This document shows, in pieces, positions 1 through 6,576 of a DNA stretch of 8,101 nucleotides. Within the stretch, counting starts at the first letter, position 1, and every line of letters starts with the position of its first letter. Location: contig JAMCWS010000158.1 of NCBI GenBank assembly GCA_023480605.1, positions 1 to 8,101 on the forward strand, read 5' to 3'. The notes beneath the pieces were generated by a model. It was not told the origin of the DNA. It was given only the letters and a program-made list of their open reading frames with translations, and did no database searches. A program made the position numbers and the translations under genes. The stretch is from a bacterium (GTDB taxonomy: Bacteria; Sumerlaeota; Sumerlaeia; MVZB01).

Positions 1-269
1 TTCAGCAGGACGATGGGGTACTTCAGTTTCCGGCTGAATGGGATGACGCAATAGCGGTCGAGGAAATCCTCGGATGACATGCCGACGGCCTTTTTGAGGC
101 GAATGATGTCGTAGGGAGTCAATAGAATGTTGACGTCGTGGCAGCAACGATTGAAGCACGCCACGCCGGGACCGCACTTGAAGTGAATCGTGTCGCCGAG
201 GCCCAGGCGCGGCCCTTCCTTGAGCACTTGTTCCTTGAAACTGTCCAATGCCTGATCAGCGTTTTGCAT
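1..269 (-). CDS. YkgJ-family cysteine-cluster protein, C-terminus cut by window edge
   Basis: The reading frame starts at the ATG at 269 and stays open to the left edge, giving 89 residues of a longer protein. The visible part has a cysteine cluster at residues 32-43 (CGPGVACFNRCC, i.e. C-x5-C-x3-CC), followed by LLTPYDIIRLKK and then SSEDFLDRY. This is the pattern of the YkgJ / UPF0153 family, thought to bind zinc or an iron-sulfur cluster; the biochemical role of the family is not established. No signal peptide or membrane segment is visible. The gene overlaps the end of the upstream zinc-ribbon gene by 14 bases, so the two are probably translationally coupled. The ribosome binding site is weak (GAGAG about 10 bases upstream), which fits coupling. 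The family call is fairly sure; the function is unknown. Confidence 0.8.
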   Translation of the reverse strand, partial: MQNADQALDSFKEQVLKEGPRLGLGDTIHFKCGPGVACFNRCCHDVNILLTPYDIIRLKKAVGMSSEDFLDRYCVIPFSRKLKYPIVLL

Positions 270-561
270 TTTCGATACTCTCACATCCTGTCGTTGCGTT
301 GCCGATGATTCGGTCTTTGAGGGCGGCGGCCGACCAGACGGGCAACGGCCCCGATTCGCCGGTGAGGGGATCGAAGCGATAGCGATATGACACATTCTGT
401 TGAAACTGCTTCATCATCCACTCCCAGCCGCGCATGAAATAGGGACACCGGTCGTTGAAGCAGACATATTGGGTCGCCGTTCCCCAGGAGGATTCCACCG
501 GAGGCGCCCACGGACTCAAGGCGTGTCCGCAATGCGGGCAGTTGGGTATATCGTTGTCCAT
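256..561 (-). CDS. Small zinc-ribbon-like protein of unknown function (101 aa)
   Basis: A 101-residue protein is predicted from the ATG at 561. It has two cysteine pairs, CPHC at residues 8-11 and C34-x4-C39 (CFNDRC), a ribbon-like metal site that resembles Ogr/Delta-type zinc fingers only loosely. The rest is aromatic-rich (RGWEWMMKQF) and ends in a PLPVWSAAALKDRI segment. The frame is open up to 678, but the longer version would be translated through the hairpin at 629-663, so an internal start is preferred. ATG 561 has GGGGG about 8 bases upstream; ATG 588 is the alternative. The gene follows aprA and overlaps the YkgJ-type gene. I recall similar small proteins near sulfate-reduction genes in sulfate reducers, but I cannot name a function. 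A role in metal or redox handling is only a guess. Confidence 0.65.
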   Translation of the reverse strand: MDNDIPNCPHCGHALSPWAPPVESSWGTATQYVCFNDRCPYFMRGWEWMMKQFQQNVSYRYRFDPLTGESGPLPVWSAAALKDRIIGNATTGCESIENAKR

Positions 562-628
562 GATCGTTGCCCCCGTTCCTTCATTCATCGTGCTGACAAT
601 ACCGAAGCCGGATCGGAAAATCACAATC

Positions 629-663
629 GCGGGAAACGGACCGGATGGCGGTCCGTTTCCCGC
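629..663 (-). terminator. Strong hairpin after aprA, likely terminator or attenuator
   Basis: A perfect 14-bp stem (629-642 paired with 650-663) encloses a 7-base loop. It starts 28 bases past the aprA stop. On the minus strand it is followed by GATTGTGATTTTCC, which is T-rich but not a clean U-run. It may therefore terminate only in part, or act as a 3' stabiliser of the sat-aprBA mRNA, letting some transcription reach the zinc-ribbon and YkgJ genes. Confidence 0.6.
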
Positions 664-690
664 AGCCTCATTCTTCAATGCACCCCGATC

Positions 691-2595
691 TCAACCGCCG
701 GCCTCGCCGTTGAGTTCCGAATAGACCGGAAAGATCGACTCGATCGGCCGTTTGATCATCTCCCATTCCTTGGTGGCCGGGTCGTAGCGGCAATTGGCGA
801 AAACCTGCCAATCCGGATCGAGTCCGGGCGTGTCGGACCGGAAATAATAACCGGGCCAACGCGTTTCGTTGCGGAACAGGATCGTGCGGACATGAGCCTC
901 GGCCTGCCACATGCGGTGGATGTTTTCCCAGCAGCGCAGCAGTTCGTGAAGATCCGCCGCCGCCAGTTTTTCGGCGTCTTCCTTGAGCATGCCGATCAGA
1001 TCGAGCCCTCTTTCCAGCAGCGCCTTGCTGGTCCGGAACTGGCTGGTAACGCCGCCGGCGTATTCGTCCATGATCTTCTGGAGCCGGAACATGAACATCT
1101 TGGGCCGGATGTAGTTGGCGTTGATGGTGGCGTCGGTCGTTTCGCCCTTGTGCTGCTCGAACAGGGCCATGGGGCGCAGGATCCGCTCCCGCATCGCCTC
1201 GGCTTGGGCCGGGTCGACGGCGGGTTGTTCCGGATGCTCGGCGCAGTAACGGACGGCCGATTTGGCCGCGAGGCGGCCCTCGGTGAACGAGCCCGATGAG
1301 AACTTGTGGCTCGAAGCGCCCGAGGCGTCGCCGGCGCAGAAGAGTCCTTCGACGGTGCTCATGTATTCATAGCCCCAGAAGTATTGCTCCGGAGCAAGGT
1401 CTTCGGGACCGCTGACCCAGGCGCCCGAGGCGCCCGAGTGCGAGCCGATGAAATACGGCTCGGCGGCCGCGATTTCCGAAGCCTTCGCCTCGGGCTCGAC
1501 GTTGGTTCCGGCCCAGAGGATGGCCTGGCTGATCGTCATGTCGAGGAAGTCTTCCCAGGCTTCGCTCTCCAGTTCCTTCAGCCGTTTCTTGGCCTTCTTG
1601 GGGTCATCCTCGCCGGCGGCGATCTTCTGGATCGCTTCCTCGGTCCGCATGAAGATCGGGCCTTTGCCGTCGAAAACGTCGAGCAGCATCAGCCAGTTGC
1701 GCAGGTTGGCCGGGCAGGGCTTGACGTGGCCGTAGGGAACCCACTTGTTGAGCTCGGGCTTGCGCGTCTCCATGTAATTCTCGCCCAGGCCGTTGGTGGC
1801 GCGCGCCTTGAACAGGAGGAACCACGCGCCAACCGGGCCGTAGGCGTCCTTGAAACGGACCGGGATGAAGCGGACTTCCTGACAAGTCATTTCGGCGCCG
1901 GCGGCGATGGTGAAGTAGGCGCTGGAGCCGGAGTTCCAGGGTGGATACCAGGCCCGGCCCATGCCCTCGCCGGAGGACCGGGGTTTGAACACGTGGACGG
2001 CCCCGCCCATGGAAACGAGGACGGCCTTGGCCCGGAAGATGTAGAATTTCTCTTCGCGGACGCTGAAGCCGACGGCGCCGGTGACGCGATTGCCGTCGGT
2101 CAGGGGGGCCACGATGCAGACGCGCTCATAGATGTTGTCGATGCCGAGGGCGTTTTTGGCGGCCTCGGAGACGACGACCTTGTAGGATTCGCCGTTGATC
2201 ATCAACTGCCAGCGGCCCTCGTGAACGTAGTTGCCTTCCTCGTCCTTCCAGATCGGCAGGCCCCATTTTTCGAACAGGTGCACGGAGGAGTCGACGTGGC
2301 GGGCGATATCGGCCACGAGGTCTTCGCGGGTGATGCCCATCAGGTCGTTTCGGACGTAATCGACGTAGTCCTTGACGGTGTTCTGGCCGTCCTTGAGCCC
2401 GACGTATTGATTGATGGCCGACAGGCCCATGGCGACGGCGCCGCTGCGGTCGATGGCGGCCTTGTCGACCAGGGTGACCTTGACCCCGTGTTGCTTGGCC
2501 CAGTAGGCCGCTTCGACGGCCGCGCCGCACCCCGCCATGCCTCCGCCCACAATCAACAAGTCGGTATTGACTTCCACGGTCTCGAACTTGCCCAT
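691..2595 (-). CDS. aprA: Adenylylsulfate (APS) reductase, alpha subunit, FAD-containing
   Basis: Catalytic subunit of dissimilatory APS reductase, which interconverts APS with sulfite and AMP in the cytoplasm as an AprAB heterodimer. The 634-residue protein is in the usual range for AprA. The N-terminal dinucleotide-binding motif GGGMAGCGAA (17-26) and SGAVAMGLSAINQY (51-64) belong to the FAD domain shared with the fumarate reductase family. The block RFIPVRFKDAYGPVGAWFLL (242-261) carries the substrate-site arginine region, and IGSHSG around H386 probably holds the catalytic histidine; both assignments are by analogy with Archaeoglobus AprA. GLFCAGDASGASSHKFSSGS closes the FAD site. ATG 2595 was chosen over the upstream ATG at 2643 because AAAGGA lies at good spacing and the family N-terminus begins here. 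The gene lies 63 bases downstream of aprB and is probably cotranscribed. Sequence appears intact. Confidence 0.97.
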   Translation of the reverse strand: MGKFETVEVNTDLLIVGGGMAGCGAAVEAAYWAKQHGVKVTLVDKAAIDRSGAVAMGLSAINQYVGLKDGQNTVKDYVDYVRNDLMGITREDLVADIARHVDSSVHLFEKWGLPIWKDEEGNYVHEGRWQLMINGESYKVVVSEAAKNALGIDNIYERVCIVAPLTDGNRVTGAVGFSVREEKFYIFRAKAVLVSMGGAVHVFKPRSSGEGMGRAWYPPWNSGSSAYFTIAAGAEMTCQEVRFIPVRFKDAYGPVGAWFLLFKARATNGLGENYMETRKPELNKWVPYGHVKPCPANLRNWLMLLDVFDGKGPIFMRTEEAIQKIAAGEDDPKKAKKRLKELESEAWEDFLDMTISQAILWAGTNVEPEAKASEIAAAEPYFIGSHSGASGAWVSGPEDLAPEQYFWGYEYMSTVEGLFCAGDASGASSHKFSSGSFTEGRLAAKSAVRYCAEHPEQPAVDPAQAEAMRERILRPMALFEQHKGETTDATINANYIRPKMFMFRLQKIMDEYAGGVTSQFRTSKALLERGLDLIGMLKEDAEKLAAADLHELLRCWENIHRMWQAEAHVRTILFRNETRWPGYYFRSDTPGLDPDWQVFANCRYDPATKEWEMIKRPIESIFPVYSELNGEAGG

Positions 2596-2614
2596 GTCAC
2601 AATTCCTTTCTGAG

Positions 2615-2643
2615 TTGACCCGGCGGTCGGGCGTCCGGGTCAA
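2615..2643 (-). promoter_or_regulatory. Hairpin in the aprB-aprA gap
   Basis: A 9-bp perfect stem (TTGACCCGG at 2635-2643 on the minus strand, paired with CCGGGTCAA at 2615-2623) has an 11-base GC-rich loop. It fills half of the 63-base gap and ends about 20 bases before the aprA start. No T-run follows on the minus strand, so it does not look like a terminator. An mRNA processing or stability role is possible. Confidence 0.45.
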
Positions 2644-2658
2644 AAAGTGGTCACCCGC

Positions 2659-3099
2659 CTATTTCTGAAGCTGCCACACGTCGGGCAATCCCAGCGAAGC
2701 GGGTTCGGTGAACAAGGCCGGGCCTTTCAGGTCGGTAGAGCTGGCGAAGCCGCCATCGGGAACCGCCGTTCCCTCGGCCGTGGTGCGGATGGGGAACTTG
2801 AAGCGCTTGATCATCCCGTTGCGGAACTTGATGGTCCACAAGATGCTGTCGGAACTGCGCATCGGACCGACGCTGGCGCCCAACGGAACGAAATCGGCGT
2901 AACCCCGGACCTCGATCGCCTGCGTCGGGCAAATCTTGACGCAGTTGTAACATTCCCAGCACATCTCCGGTTCACGGTTGTAAGCTTTGGAGATCTCAGG
3001 ATTGAGAACCATGAGATCGTTCGGGCAAATGTGCTGGCATGCCGTCTTATCCAGAGCCTTGCACCCGTCGCACTTTTCGGGGATAACAAAACTCGGCAT
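2659..3099 (-). CDS. aprB: Adenylylsulfate (APS) reductase, beta subunit, two [4Fe-4S]
   Basis: Electron-transfer subunit of APS reductase, 146 residues, passing electrons between the membrane-linked donor (usually the Qmo complex in sulfate reducers) and the FAD of AprA. Two ferredoxin-like cluster motifs are visible: C10-x2-C13-x7-C21-x3-C25 and C47-x2-C50-x2-C53-x3-C57-P. Trp48, just after C47, matches the conserved tryptophan between the clusters in Archaeoglobus AprB. The C-terminal part (about 85-146) is the beta-sheet and tail that wraps AprA. The start at 3099 is supported by a strong AAGGAGG 8 bases upstream. The gene lies 79 bases downstream of sat; that gap holds an A8 run (3128-3135 on the complement) but no clear terminator. 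Confidence 0.97.
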   Translation of the reverse strand: MPSFVIPEKCDGCKALDKTACQHICPNDLMVLNPEISKAYNREPEMCWECYNCVKICPTQAIEVRGYADFVPLGASVGPMRSSDSILWTIKFRNGMIKRFKFPIRTTAEGTAVPDGGFASSTDLKGPALFTEPASLGLPDVWQLQK

Positions 3100-3179
3100 T
3101 GCCTGGTCCTCCTTATCAATATGGATGTTTTTTTTCAGACCCCGGACTCCCTGTCATCATGGCGTGGTTGAGTTCTCGA

Positions 3180-4400
3180 TCAAGCACCTCCCGTCGCCGC
3201 CCGGTGCAGCTTGATTTCGACTTTCTCGGTCTTGTCCAGTCCCTGGTAATACTCGCGCAGGATGGCGAGCACCTCGGGCCGGCTGAACTGGGGCGGAACC
3301 TCGCCGCCTTCGCTCAGCATCTTCCGCAACATCGTGCCGCTCAGCAGCAGCCGGTCTTCCTGGCCGTGGGGGCAGGTCTTGACCGACGCCATGCCCTCGC
3401 ACTTGTGGCAATAGAAAGTCCAGTCGATGTTGAGCGGTTGAATGGCCAGCGCGCCTTCCGGAATCTGCTCGAAGATCTTCTGCGCGTCGAAGGGGCCGTA
3501 GTAATTGCCGACGCCGGCGTGGTCGCGGCCGACGATCAGGTGGCTGGCGCCGTAATTCTGGCGGAAGCAGGCGTGCAGCAGAGCCTCGCGCGGACCGGCA
3601 TAACGCATCTCGAGCGGGTAACCCTTCTGGATGGCCCGGCCGGCGGGGAAATACTTTTCCACCAGGACGTCGATGCACCTGACGCGCACTTCGGCCGGGA
3701 TGTCGCCGGGCTTGAGGGCGCCGATGAGTTGATGAATGAAGACGCCGTCGGAAACTTCGAGGGCGATCTTGGCCAGGTACTCGTGGGAGCGATGCATCGG
3801 GTTGCGCAACTGGAGCGCGGCGATCTTGCGCCAGCCCCGCTCCTCGAAAAGAGCGCGGCACTCGACCGGCGTGGCGTAAAGGCCCTTGAACTTCTCGGGA
3901 TACTCGCCCTCGCTGAAAACCTGGACCGCCCCGCCCAGGTTCACCTCTTCCTGCTCCATGACCTTGGCGACGCCGGGATGATCCTTGTCCGTGGTCAGGA
4001 AGACCTGCTTGCATTCATGAGCCTTGTCGATGACGTATTTGTCTTCGACCGTCAAGGTGCCCATGAGTTCCTGGCGCTCGGGATCGATCAGGGCGATCGT
4101 CTCGCCGGTTTTGAGCGAGTCGGCGAACTGGCGCGAGACCGAGAGGGTGATGGGGATGGGCCAGAAGGTGCCGTCGGCCATGGTCATCTGATCGCACACG
4201 CCCTTCCAGTCGGCCTGGTTGTGGAAACCGCTCAGGGGTGAAAAGGCGCCGATGCCCATCATAATGAGGTCGTCGCGTTCGCGGGTGGTAACCATCCACT
4301 TCTTGAGGGAAGACGCCGTGGCGACCGCCTCCTTGAGGGGTTTGCCTTCGAGTTTGAGCGGCTTGAGTTTCCCTCCATGCGGTGGAACGAGTCCGGTCAT
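3180..4400 (-). CDS. sat: Sulfate adenylyltransferase (ATP sulfurylase), homo-oligomeric type
   Basis: Activates sulfate with ATP to APS and pyrophosphate (or runs in reverse), the first step of dissimilatory sulfate reduction, in the cytoplasm. The 406-residue protein has the nucleotide-binding motif QLRNPMHRSHE (197-207) and GRDHAG (291-296), both hallmarks of this family. CHKCEG (331-336) with C343 and H345 form the zinc-type motif often seen in Sat of sulfate reducers. SGTMLRKML (354-362) is the conserved C-terminal loop. There is no fused APS kinase domain. The frame is open further upstream, but ATG 4400 was chosen because AAAGGAG lies 8 bases before it and the N-terminus MTGLVPPHGG is family-like. 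It heads the sat-aprB-aprA unit. Its upstream region has been split by the insertion sequence at 4646-6491. Confidence 0.97.
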   Translation of the reverse strand: MTGLVPPHGGKLKPLKLEGKPLKEAVATASSLKKWMVTTRERDDLIMMGIGAFSPLSGFHNQADWKGVCDQMTMADGTFWPIPITLSVSRQFADSLKTGETIALIDPERQELMGTLTVEDKYVIDKAHECKQVFLTTDKDHPGVAKVMEQEEVNLGGAVQVFSEGEYPEKFKGLYATPVECRALFEERGWRKIAALQLRNPMHRSHEYLAKIALEVSDGVFIHQLIGALKPGDIPAEVRVRCIDVLVEKYFPAGRAIQKGYPLEMRYAGPREALLHACFRQNYGASHLIVGRDHAGVGNYYGPFDAQKIFEQIPEGALAIQPLNIDWTFYCHKCEGMASVKTCPHGQEDRLLLSGTMLRKMLSEGGEVPPQFSRPEVLAILREYYQGLDKTEKVEIKLHRAATGGA

Positions 4401-4502
4401 AACCTGTCTCCTTTCAATGTCGGGCGCGGCTGGCGGAACCGTGCCGACCTGTTTTGGAACGCGACGTGAGTCGGCGTTTGACGGAAAGCGCGGCGAAATC
4501 GT

Positions 4503-4535
4503 CACGATCGTGTGTTACCGCTATGTTTCACGATC
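4503..4535. promoter_or_regulatory. Palindrome cluster in the sat leader
   Basis: A perfect 10-bp palindrome, CACGATCGTG (4503-4512), is followed 16 bases later by another CACGATC half-site (4529-4535). The outer half can pair with GATCGTG (4506-4512) as a 7-bp stem. It lies 103-135 bases before the sat start. It could be a repressor or activator site, or a hairpin in the leader RNA. No family can be named. Confidence 0.35.
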
Positions 4536-4554
4536 TTTTCGCAAGGCAACGTAT

Positions 4555-4572
4555 AGTGATATTTTTCACAAA
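4555..4572 (-). promoter_or_regulatory. CRP/FNR-family-like operator upstream of sat
   Basis: On the minus strand this reads TTTGTGA-AAAATA-TCACT, close to the CRP/FNR consensus TGTGA-N6-TCACA with one mismatch in the outer half-site. It is centred about 160 bases before the sat start. A related sequence (14/17 over TTTGTGA to TCTC) precedes the oxidoreductase gene at 7835-7851. No convincing -10/-35 pair at class II spacing was found, so activation or repression cannot be decided. Confidence 0.45.
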
Positions 4573-4639
4573 CTTTTGACTGACGCCACTCGCCCATGGA
4601 TGCATGAATGCTGTGCCCCGATGAATCGCCTTTAGCGCC

Positions 4640-4645
4640 TTACCT
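4640..4645. repeat. Left target-site duplication of the insertion sequence
   Basis: TTACCT here directly abuts the left inverted repeat and recurs exactly at 6492-6497 beside the right one. Confidence 0.85.
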
Positions 4646-4658
4646 CCCTGATCTTTCA
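4646..4658 (+). repeat. Left terminal inverted repeat of the IS
   Basis: CCCTGATCTTTCA matches the complement of 6479-6491 (CCGTGATCTTTCA) at 12 of 13 positions. Confidence 0.85.
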
Positions 4659-4689
4659 CGCTGGCTTGAAAAGAATTGAAGAAGATGGG

Positions 4690-4718
4690 TTGTACATCGG
4701 GAACCTTTATGGTATCTT
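4690..4718 (+). promoter_or_regulatory. Candidate transposase promoter
   Basis: TTGTAC (4690-4695), a 17-base spacer and TATCTT (4713-4718) form a moderate sigma70-type promoter. It would start transcription near 4725, about 33 bases before the transposase ATG. It lies within the left end of the element. Confidence 0.4.
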
Positions 4719-4757
4719 CAGTTACCAAGCTTGAGATCCCGTAGAGAAAGGCTCCCG

Positions 4758-6263
4758 ATGACTTCTCAAGGTGACACCAAACGGCCCCGCAGCGTCAAGC
4801 TCGAAATCGACCCCGACTTTTTTGCTACCGGCCAAGCCGGCGCGCTGCTTGTTGAGCAGACCCTGCGCTCGCTGGGCCTCCAGCGCCTTCTCAAGCAGTA
4901 TTTGCCGGCGCGTTCGGCGCAGGCCGGCTTCGCGGCCCACGACTTCGCCCAGGCGGCCATTGCCGCGTTGCTGCTGGGGGGCGACGGGATCAACCTGATG
5001 GAGCCGCTGCGCGCCGACAGCGAATTGCGCCAGATATTCGGCCTGGACCAAGCCCCCTCCGACGCCACCACCTACCGCATCCTCTGCGAATTGGCCGGGT
5101 TGGAGGAGCGCGCTTTCGCCGACGCCTACGCCCTGGCCAGCCCGACCCTGGCGCGTCTGGACATGCTGGGCGGGCTCAAGACCCCGCCCGCCCACCGGCG
5201 CATCGTGCCCGACGCGCCCGAGGCCGCCCGCCCGCACAAGCTGCGCGCCGTGCGCCGCACCGAGCGCGCCGTGGCGATGAAGTGTCTCAAGACCCTGGGC
5301 CGCCAGTTGATCCGCCTGCATGGCTGGACGGTGGTCTTCGGTGACGGCTCGGACCTGCAAGTCGAAGGACGCTGCTTCGACGCCGCGCGCCTCGGGCGCG
5401 AGGGCGAGCGGATCCTGCGCTGGATGACCCTGCGCGTGGGGCCGGTCTTGGTGGACCAGGACCTCTTGGCGGGCAACGCCGACGAGGGGCGGACGCTGCC
5501 GCGGATGCTGCGCCGGGCGCGCCCGCTCTTGGCCGAAGCCGCCGGCGCCTCGCGCCTGCTGGCGCTGCTCGATGCGGCTTACTGCGAGGGGCCGGTGATC
5601 AAAGCCCTGCCCCAAAACTGCGACTGGATCGTCTGCGCCAACCAGCACCGCGCGCCCCTGACGCGCCGGGCCATGGAGCAACCCGAGGCGGTCTGGCGCG
5701 AGGGGGGCGCCGACGCGGCGCGCGGCTGGGAAGAGTCACAGGTTTGTTTAATGACCCACCGGTTCGAGGGCTGGGCCGCCCCGGTGACCATCGCCGTGCG
5801 CCGCTGGCGCGAGGCGGGCGAGCTACCCGGGGTGTGGCATTACAGTTTTCTGGCCACCAACCTCGAGCCGGCGGCCCTGCCGCGCGACCTGGTGCGCCGC
5901 CACGGCGCGGCCGGAGTGCTGTGGATGTTCTACTCGACCAAGCAGGGCCACGAGAATCACTTCAAGACCCCGCTGCGCGACCTGGCGCTGCACCATCCGC
6001 CTTCGGGGCGCCTGGGAGTCAACCAAGTCTATTACGCGCTGGCCTCGATGGCGGCCAATATCGCCATGGTGCTGCGCTACGAGGTGGCGCCGCGCGCCGA
6101 ACGGGGTATGACGCTGGCGCGGATGCGGCGGGTCTTGTTCGGCGTGGCCGGCTACGTGGTGCGCCACGGGCGGCGCCTGGTGGTGCGCCTGGCCGGCGCG
6201 ACGCTGGGTCGCCGACGACAAGGCCAACTGCTCGAGGCCTGGGCCAACGCGCGGCGACTATGA
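4758..6263 (+). CDS. IS1380-like DDE transposase, full length (501 aa)
   Basis: Catalyses movement of the insertion sequence. The family call rests on the C-terminal YSTKQGHENHF segment (392-402) followed by GVNQVYYALASMAANIAMVL (420-439), which resembles the last catalytic block of IS4/IS1380-superfamily RNase H-fold enzymes. Likely catalytic acids are D196 or D199 in FGDGSDL, D272 in LLDAAYCEG and E399 in GHEN; these are inferred from spacing and motif context. The start at 4758 has GAAAGG about 7 bases upstream and is preferred over the in-frame ATG at 4731. The frame is unbroken, so the enzyme may be active. It is transcribed rightward, away from sat and towards lysR. Arginine- and alanine-rich, very GC-rich codon use is noticeable. 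IS1380 is the best guess among IS4-superfamily groups. Confidence 0.85.
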   Translation: MTSQGDTKRPRSVKLEIDPDFFATGQAGALLVEQTLRSLGLQRLLKQYLPARSAQAGFAAHDFAQAAIAALLLGGDGINLMEPLRADSELRQIFGLDQAPSDATTYRILCELAGLEERAFADAYALASPTLARLDMLGGLKTPPAHRRIVPDAPEAARPHKLRAVRRTERAVAMKCLKTLGRQLIRLHGWTVVFGDGSDLQVEGRCFDAARLGREGERILRWMTLRVGPVLVDQDLLAGNADEGRTLPRMLRRARPLLAEAAGASRLLALLDAAYCEGPVIKALPQNCDWIVCANQHRAPLTRRAMEQPEAVWREGGADAARGWEESQVCLMTHRFEGWAAPVTIAVRRWREAGELPGVWHYSFLATNLEPAALPRDLVRRHGAAGVLWMFYSTKQGHENHFKTPLRDLALHHPPSGRLGVNQVYYALASMAANIAMVLRYEVAPRAERGMTLARMRRVLFGVAGYVVRHGRRLVVRLAGATLGRRRQGQLLEAWANARRL

Positions 6264-6478
6264 CGCCTCACTTCGCTGGCCTGAACGATTAACCGATCCT
6301 CCGCTTCGAATCCACCCCAAGACTTCCGGCGCCCAGAAAGGATGAAGCGCCACCGCCCGACAAGCCAACGCCAAGAATGTTTGGTCCGCCAAACGGTGAG
6401 GGAACCGCGCCCGGCCTGTGGATAACTTTTTTCGCCCGCGCCGATTCCTACCTCCCCACGCTAGCCTTAGTGAACGGA
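6264..6478. other. Non-coding tail of the insertion sequence
   Basis: About 215 bases between the transposase stop and the right inverted repeat contain no plausible gene. They hold a small perfect hairpin (GTTTGG-TCCG-CCAAAC, 6379-6394) and a T6 run (6426-6431) that is not preceded by a clear stem. No convincing transposase terminator is visible, so read-through towards lysR is possible. Confidence 0.6.
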
Positions 6479-6491
6479 TGAAAGATCACGG
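6479..6491 (-). repeat. Right terminal inverted repeat of the IS
   Basis: Read on the minus strand it is CCGTGATCTTTCA, matching the left end at 12 of 13 positions, with TTACCT immediately outside. Confidence 0.85.
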
Positions 6492-6497
6492 TTACCT
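6492..6497. repeat. Right target-site duplication of the insertion sequence
   Basis: TTACCT, identical to 4640-4645. The two copies mark the single original insertion site. Confidence 0.85.
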
Positions 6498-6504
6498 TGG
6501 TCTG

Positions 6505-6533
6505 TTCATAGAATGGTTGACAACATAACTCAA
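6505..6533 (-). promoter_or_regulatory. Leftward promoter facing sat, separated from it by the IS
   Basis: On the minus strand TTGAGT (6533-6528), a 17-base spacer and TATGAA (6510-6505) form a promoter pointing at sat, with a start near 6498. The same boxes at the same spacing recur in the mirrored copy at 7733-7761, although the spacers differ; that conservation is the main support. The insertion sequence begins a few bases downstream, so a transcript would now run antisense through the element before reaching sat. Confidence 0.55.
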
Positions 6534-6544
6534 ATACATAATAT
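6517..6544 (+). promoter_or_regulatory. Sigma70-type promoter of the lysR gene
   Basis: TTGACA (6517-6522) is a perfect -35 box, followed after 16 bases by TAATAT (6539-6544). The start would be near 6551, giving a leader of about 26 bases. It overlaps the 37-bp operator-like repeat and the leftward promoter, the usual layout for a self-regulating LysR gene with a divergent target. Confidence 0.65.
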
Positions 6545-6560
6545 TCATAGTTAATATAAC
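6524..6560 (+). repeat. 37-bp operator-like element, copy A (left of lysR)
   Basis: This AT-rich element begins CATAACTCAAATACAT and ends in ATAAC. It matches the complement of 7706-7742 at 33 of 37 positions without gaps. Outer arms TAACT (6526-6530) and AGTTA (6549-6553) are inverted in this copy. It overlaps the -35 box of the leftward promoter, where LysR regulators usually bind. Its assignment as the LysR binding site is inference. Confidence 0.75.
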
Positions 6561-6576
6561 ATCGAGGCATATTGCC

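Larger units (their letters stand above)
4646..6491 (+). mobile_element. Intact IS1380-like insertion sequence (1846 bp)
   Basis: The element is delimited by 13-bp terminal inverted repeats that begin CC (12/13 identical) and by a perfect 6-bp direct repeat, TTACCT. It encodes one full-length DDE transposase. Size, single gene and CC ends fit the IS1380 family, although 6 bp is a little longer than the 4-5 bp duplication usually quoted for that family. A second, weaker inverted pair lies inside the ends (4739-4753 and 6463-6477, 11/15, CCGT..A..AAGGCT). The intact gene and perfect duplication point to a fairly recent insertion. It sits between sat and lysR, at the predicted start site of a sat-directed promoter. 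Confidence 0.88.

Noticed and set aside
1306..2613. Long plus-strand frames antisense to aprA and sat
   Set aside because: Shadow frames produced by GC-rich codon use opposite clearly recognised genes; their translations are low-complexity.
2596..2643. Upstream in-frame ATG for aprA at 2643
   Set aside because: The extra 16 residues would be coded by the hairpin region, have no good ribosome binding site, and are not family-like; ATG 2595 has AAAGGA at proper spacing.
3128..3135. A8 run (minus strand) between sat and aprB as a terminator or slippage site
   Set aside because: No stem precedes it on the minus strand and it is outside coding sequence.
4528..4728. Minus-strand open frame of 66 codons upstream of sat
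   Set aside because: It crosses the IS boundary at 4646, so it cannot be an ancestral gene, and its translation resembles no family.
6417..6425. Perfect DnaA-box sequence (TGTGGATAA)
   Set aside because: A single box inside the IS tail with no clustered boxes or AT-rich unwinding region; best taken as chance.
4721..6501. Alternative IS ends based on GTTACC at 4721-4726 and 6491-6496, or on ACCAAG at 4724 and 6501
   Set aside because: The sequences just inside do not form matching inverted repeats. The ends at 4646 and 6491 give 12/13 inverted repeats plus a perfect TTACCT duplication, so the left GTTACC is coincidental.
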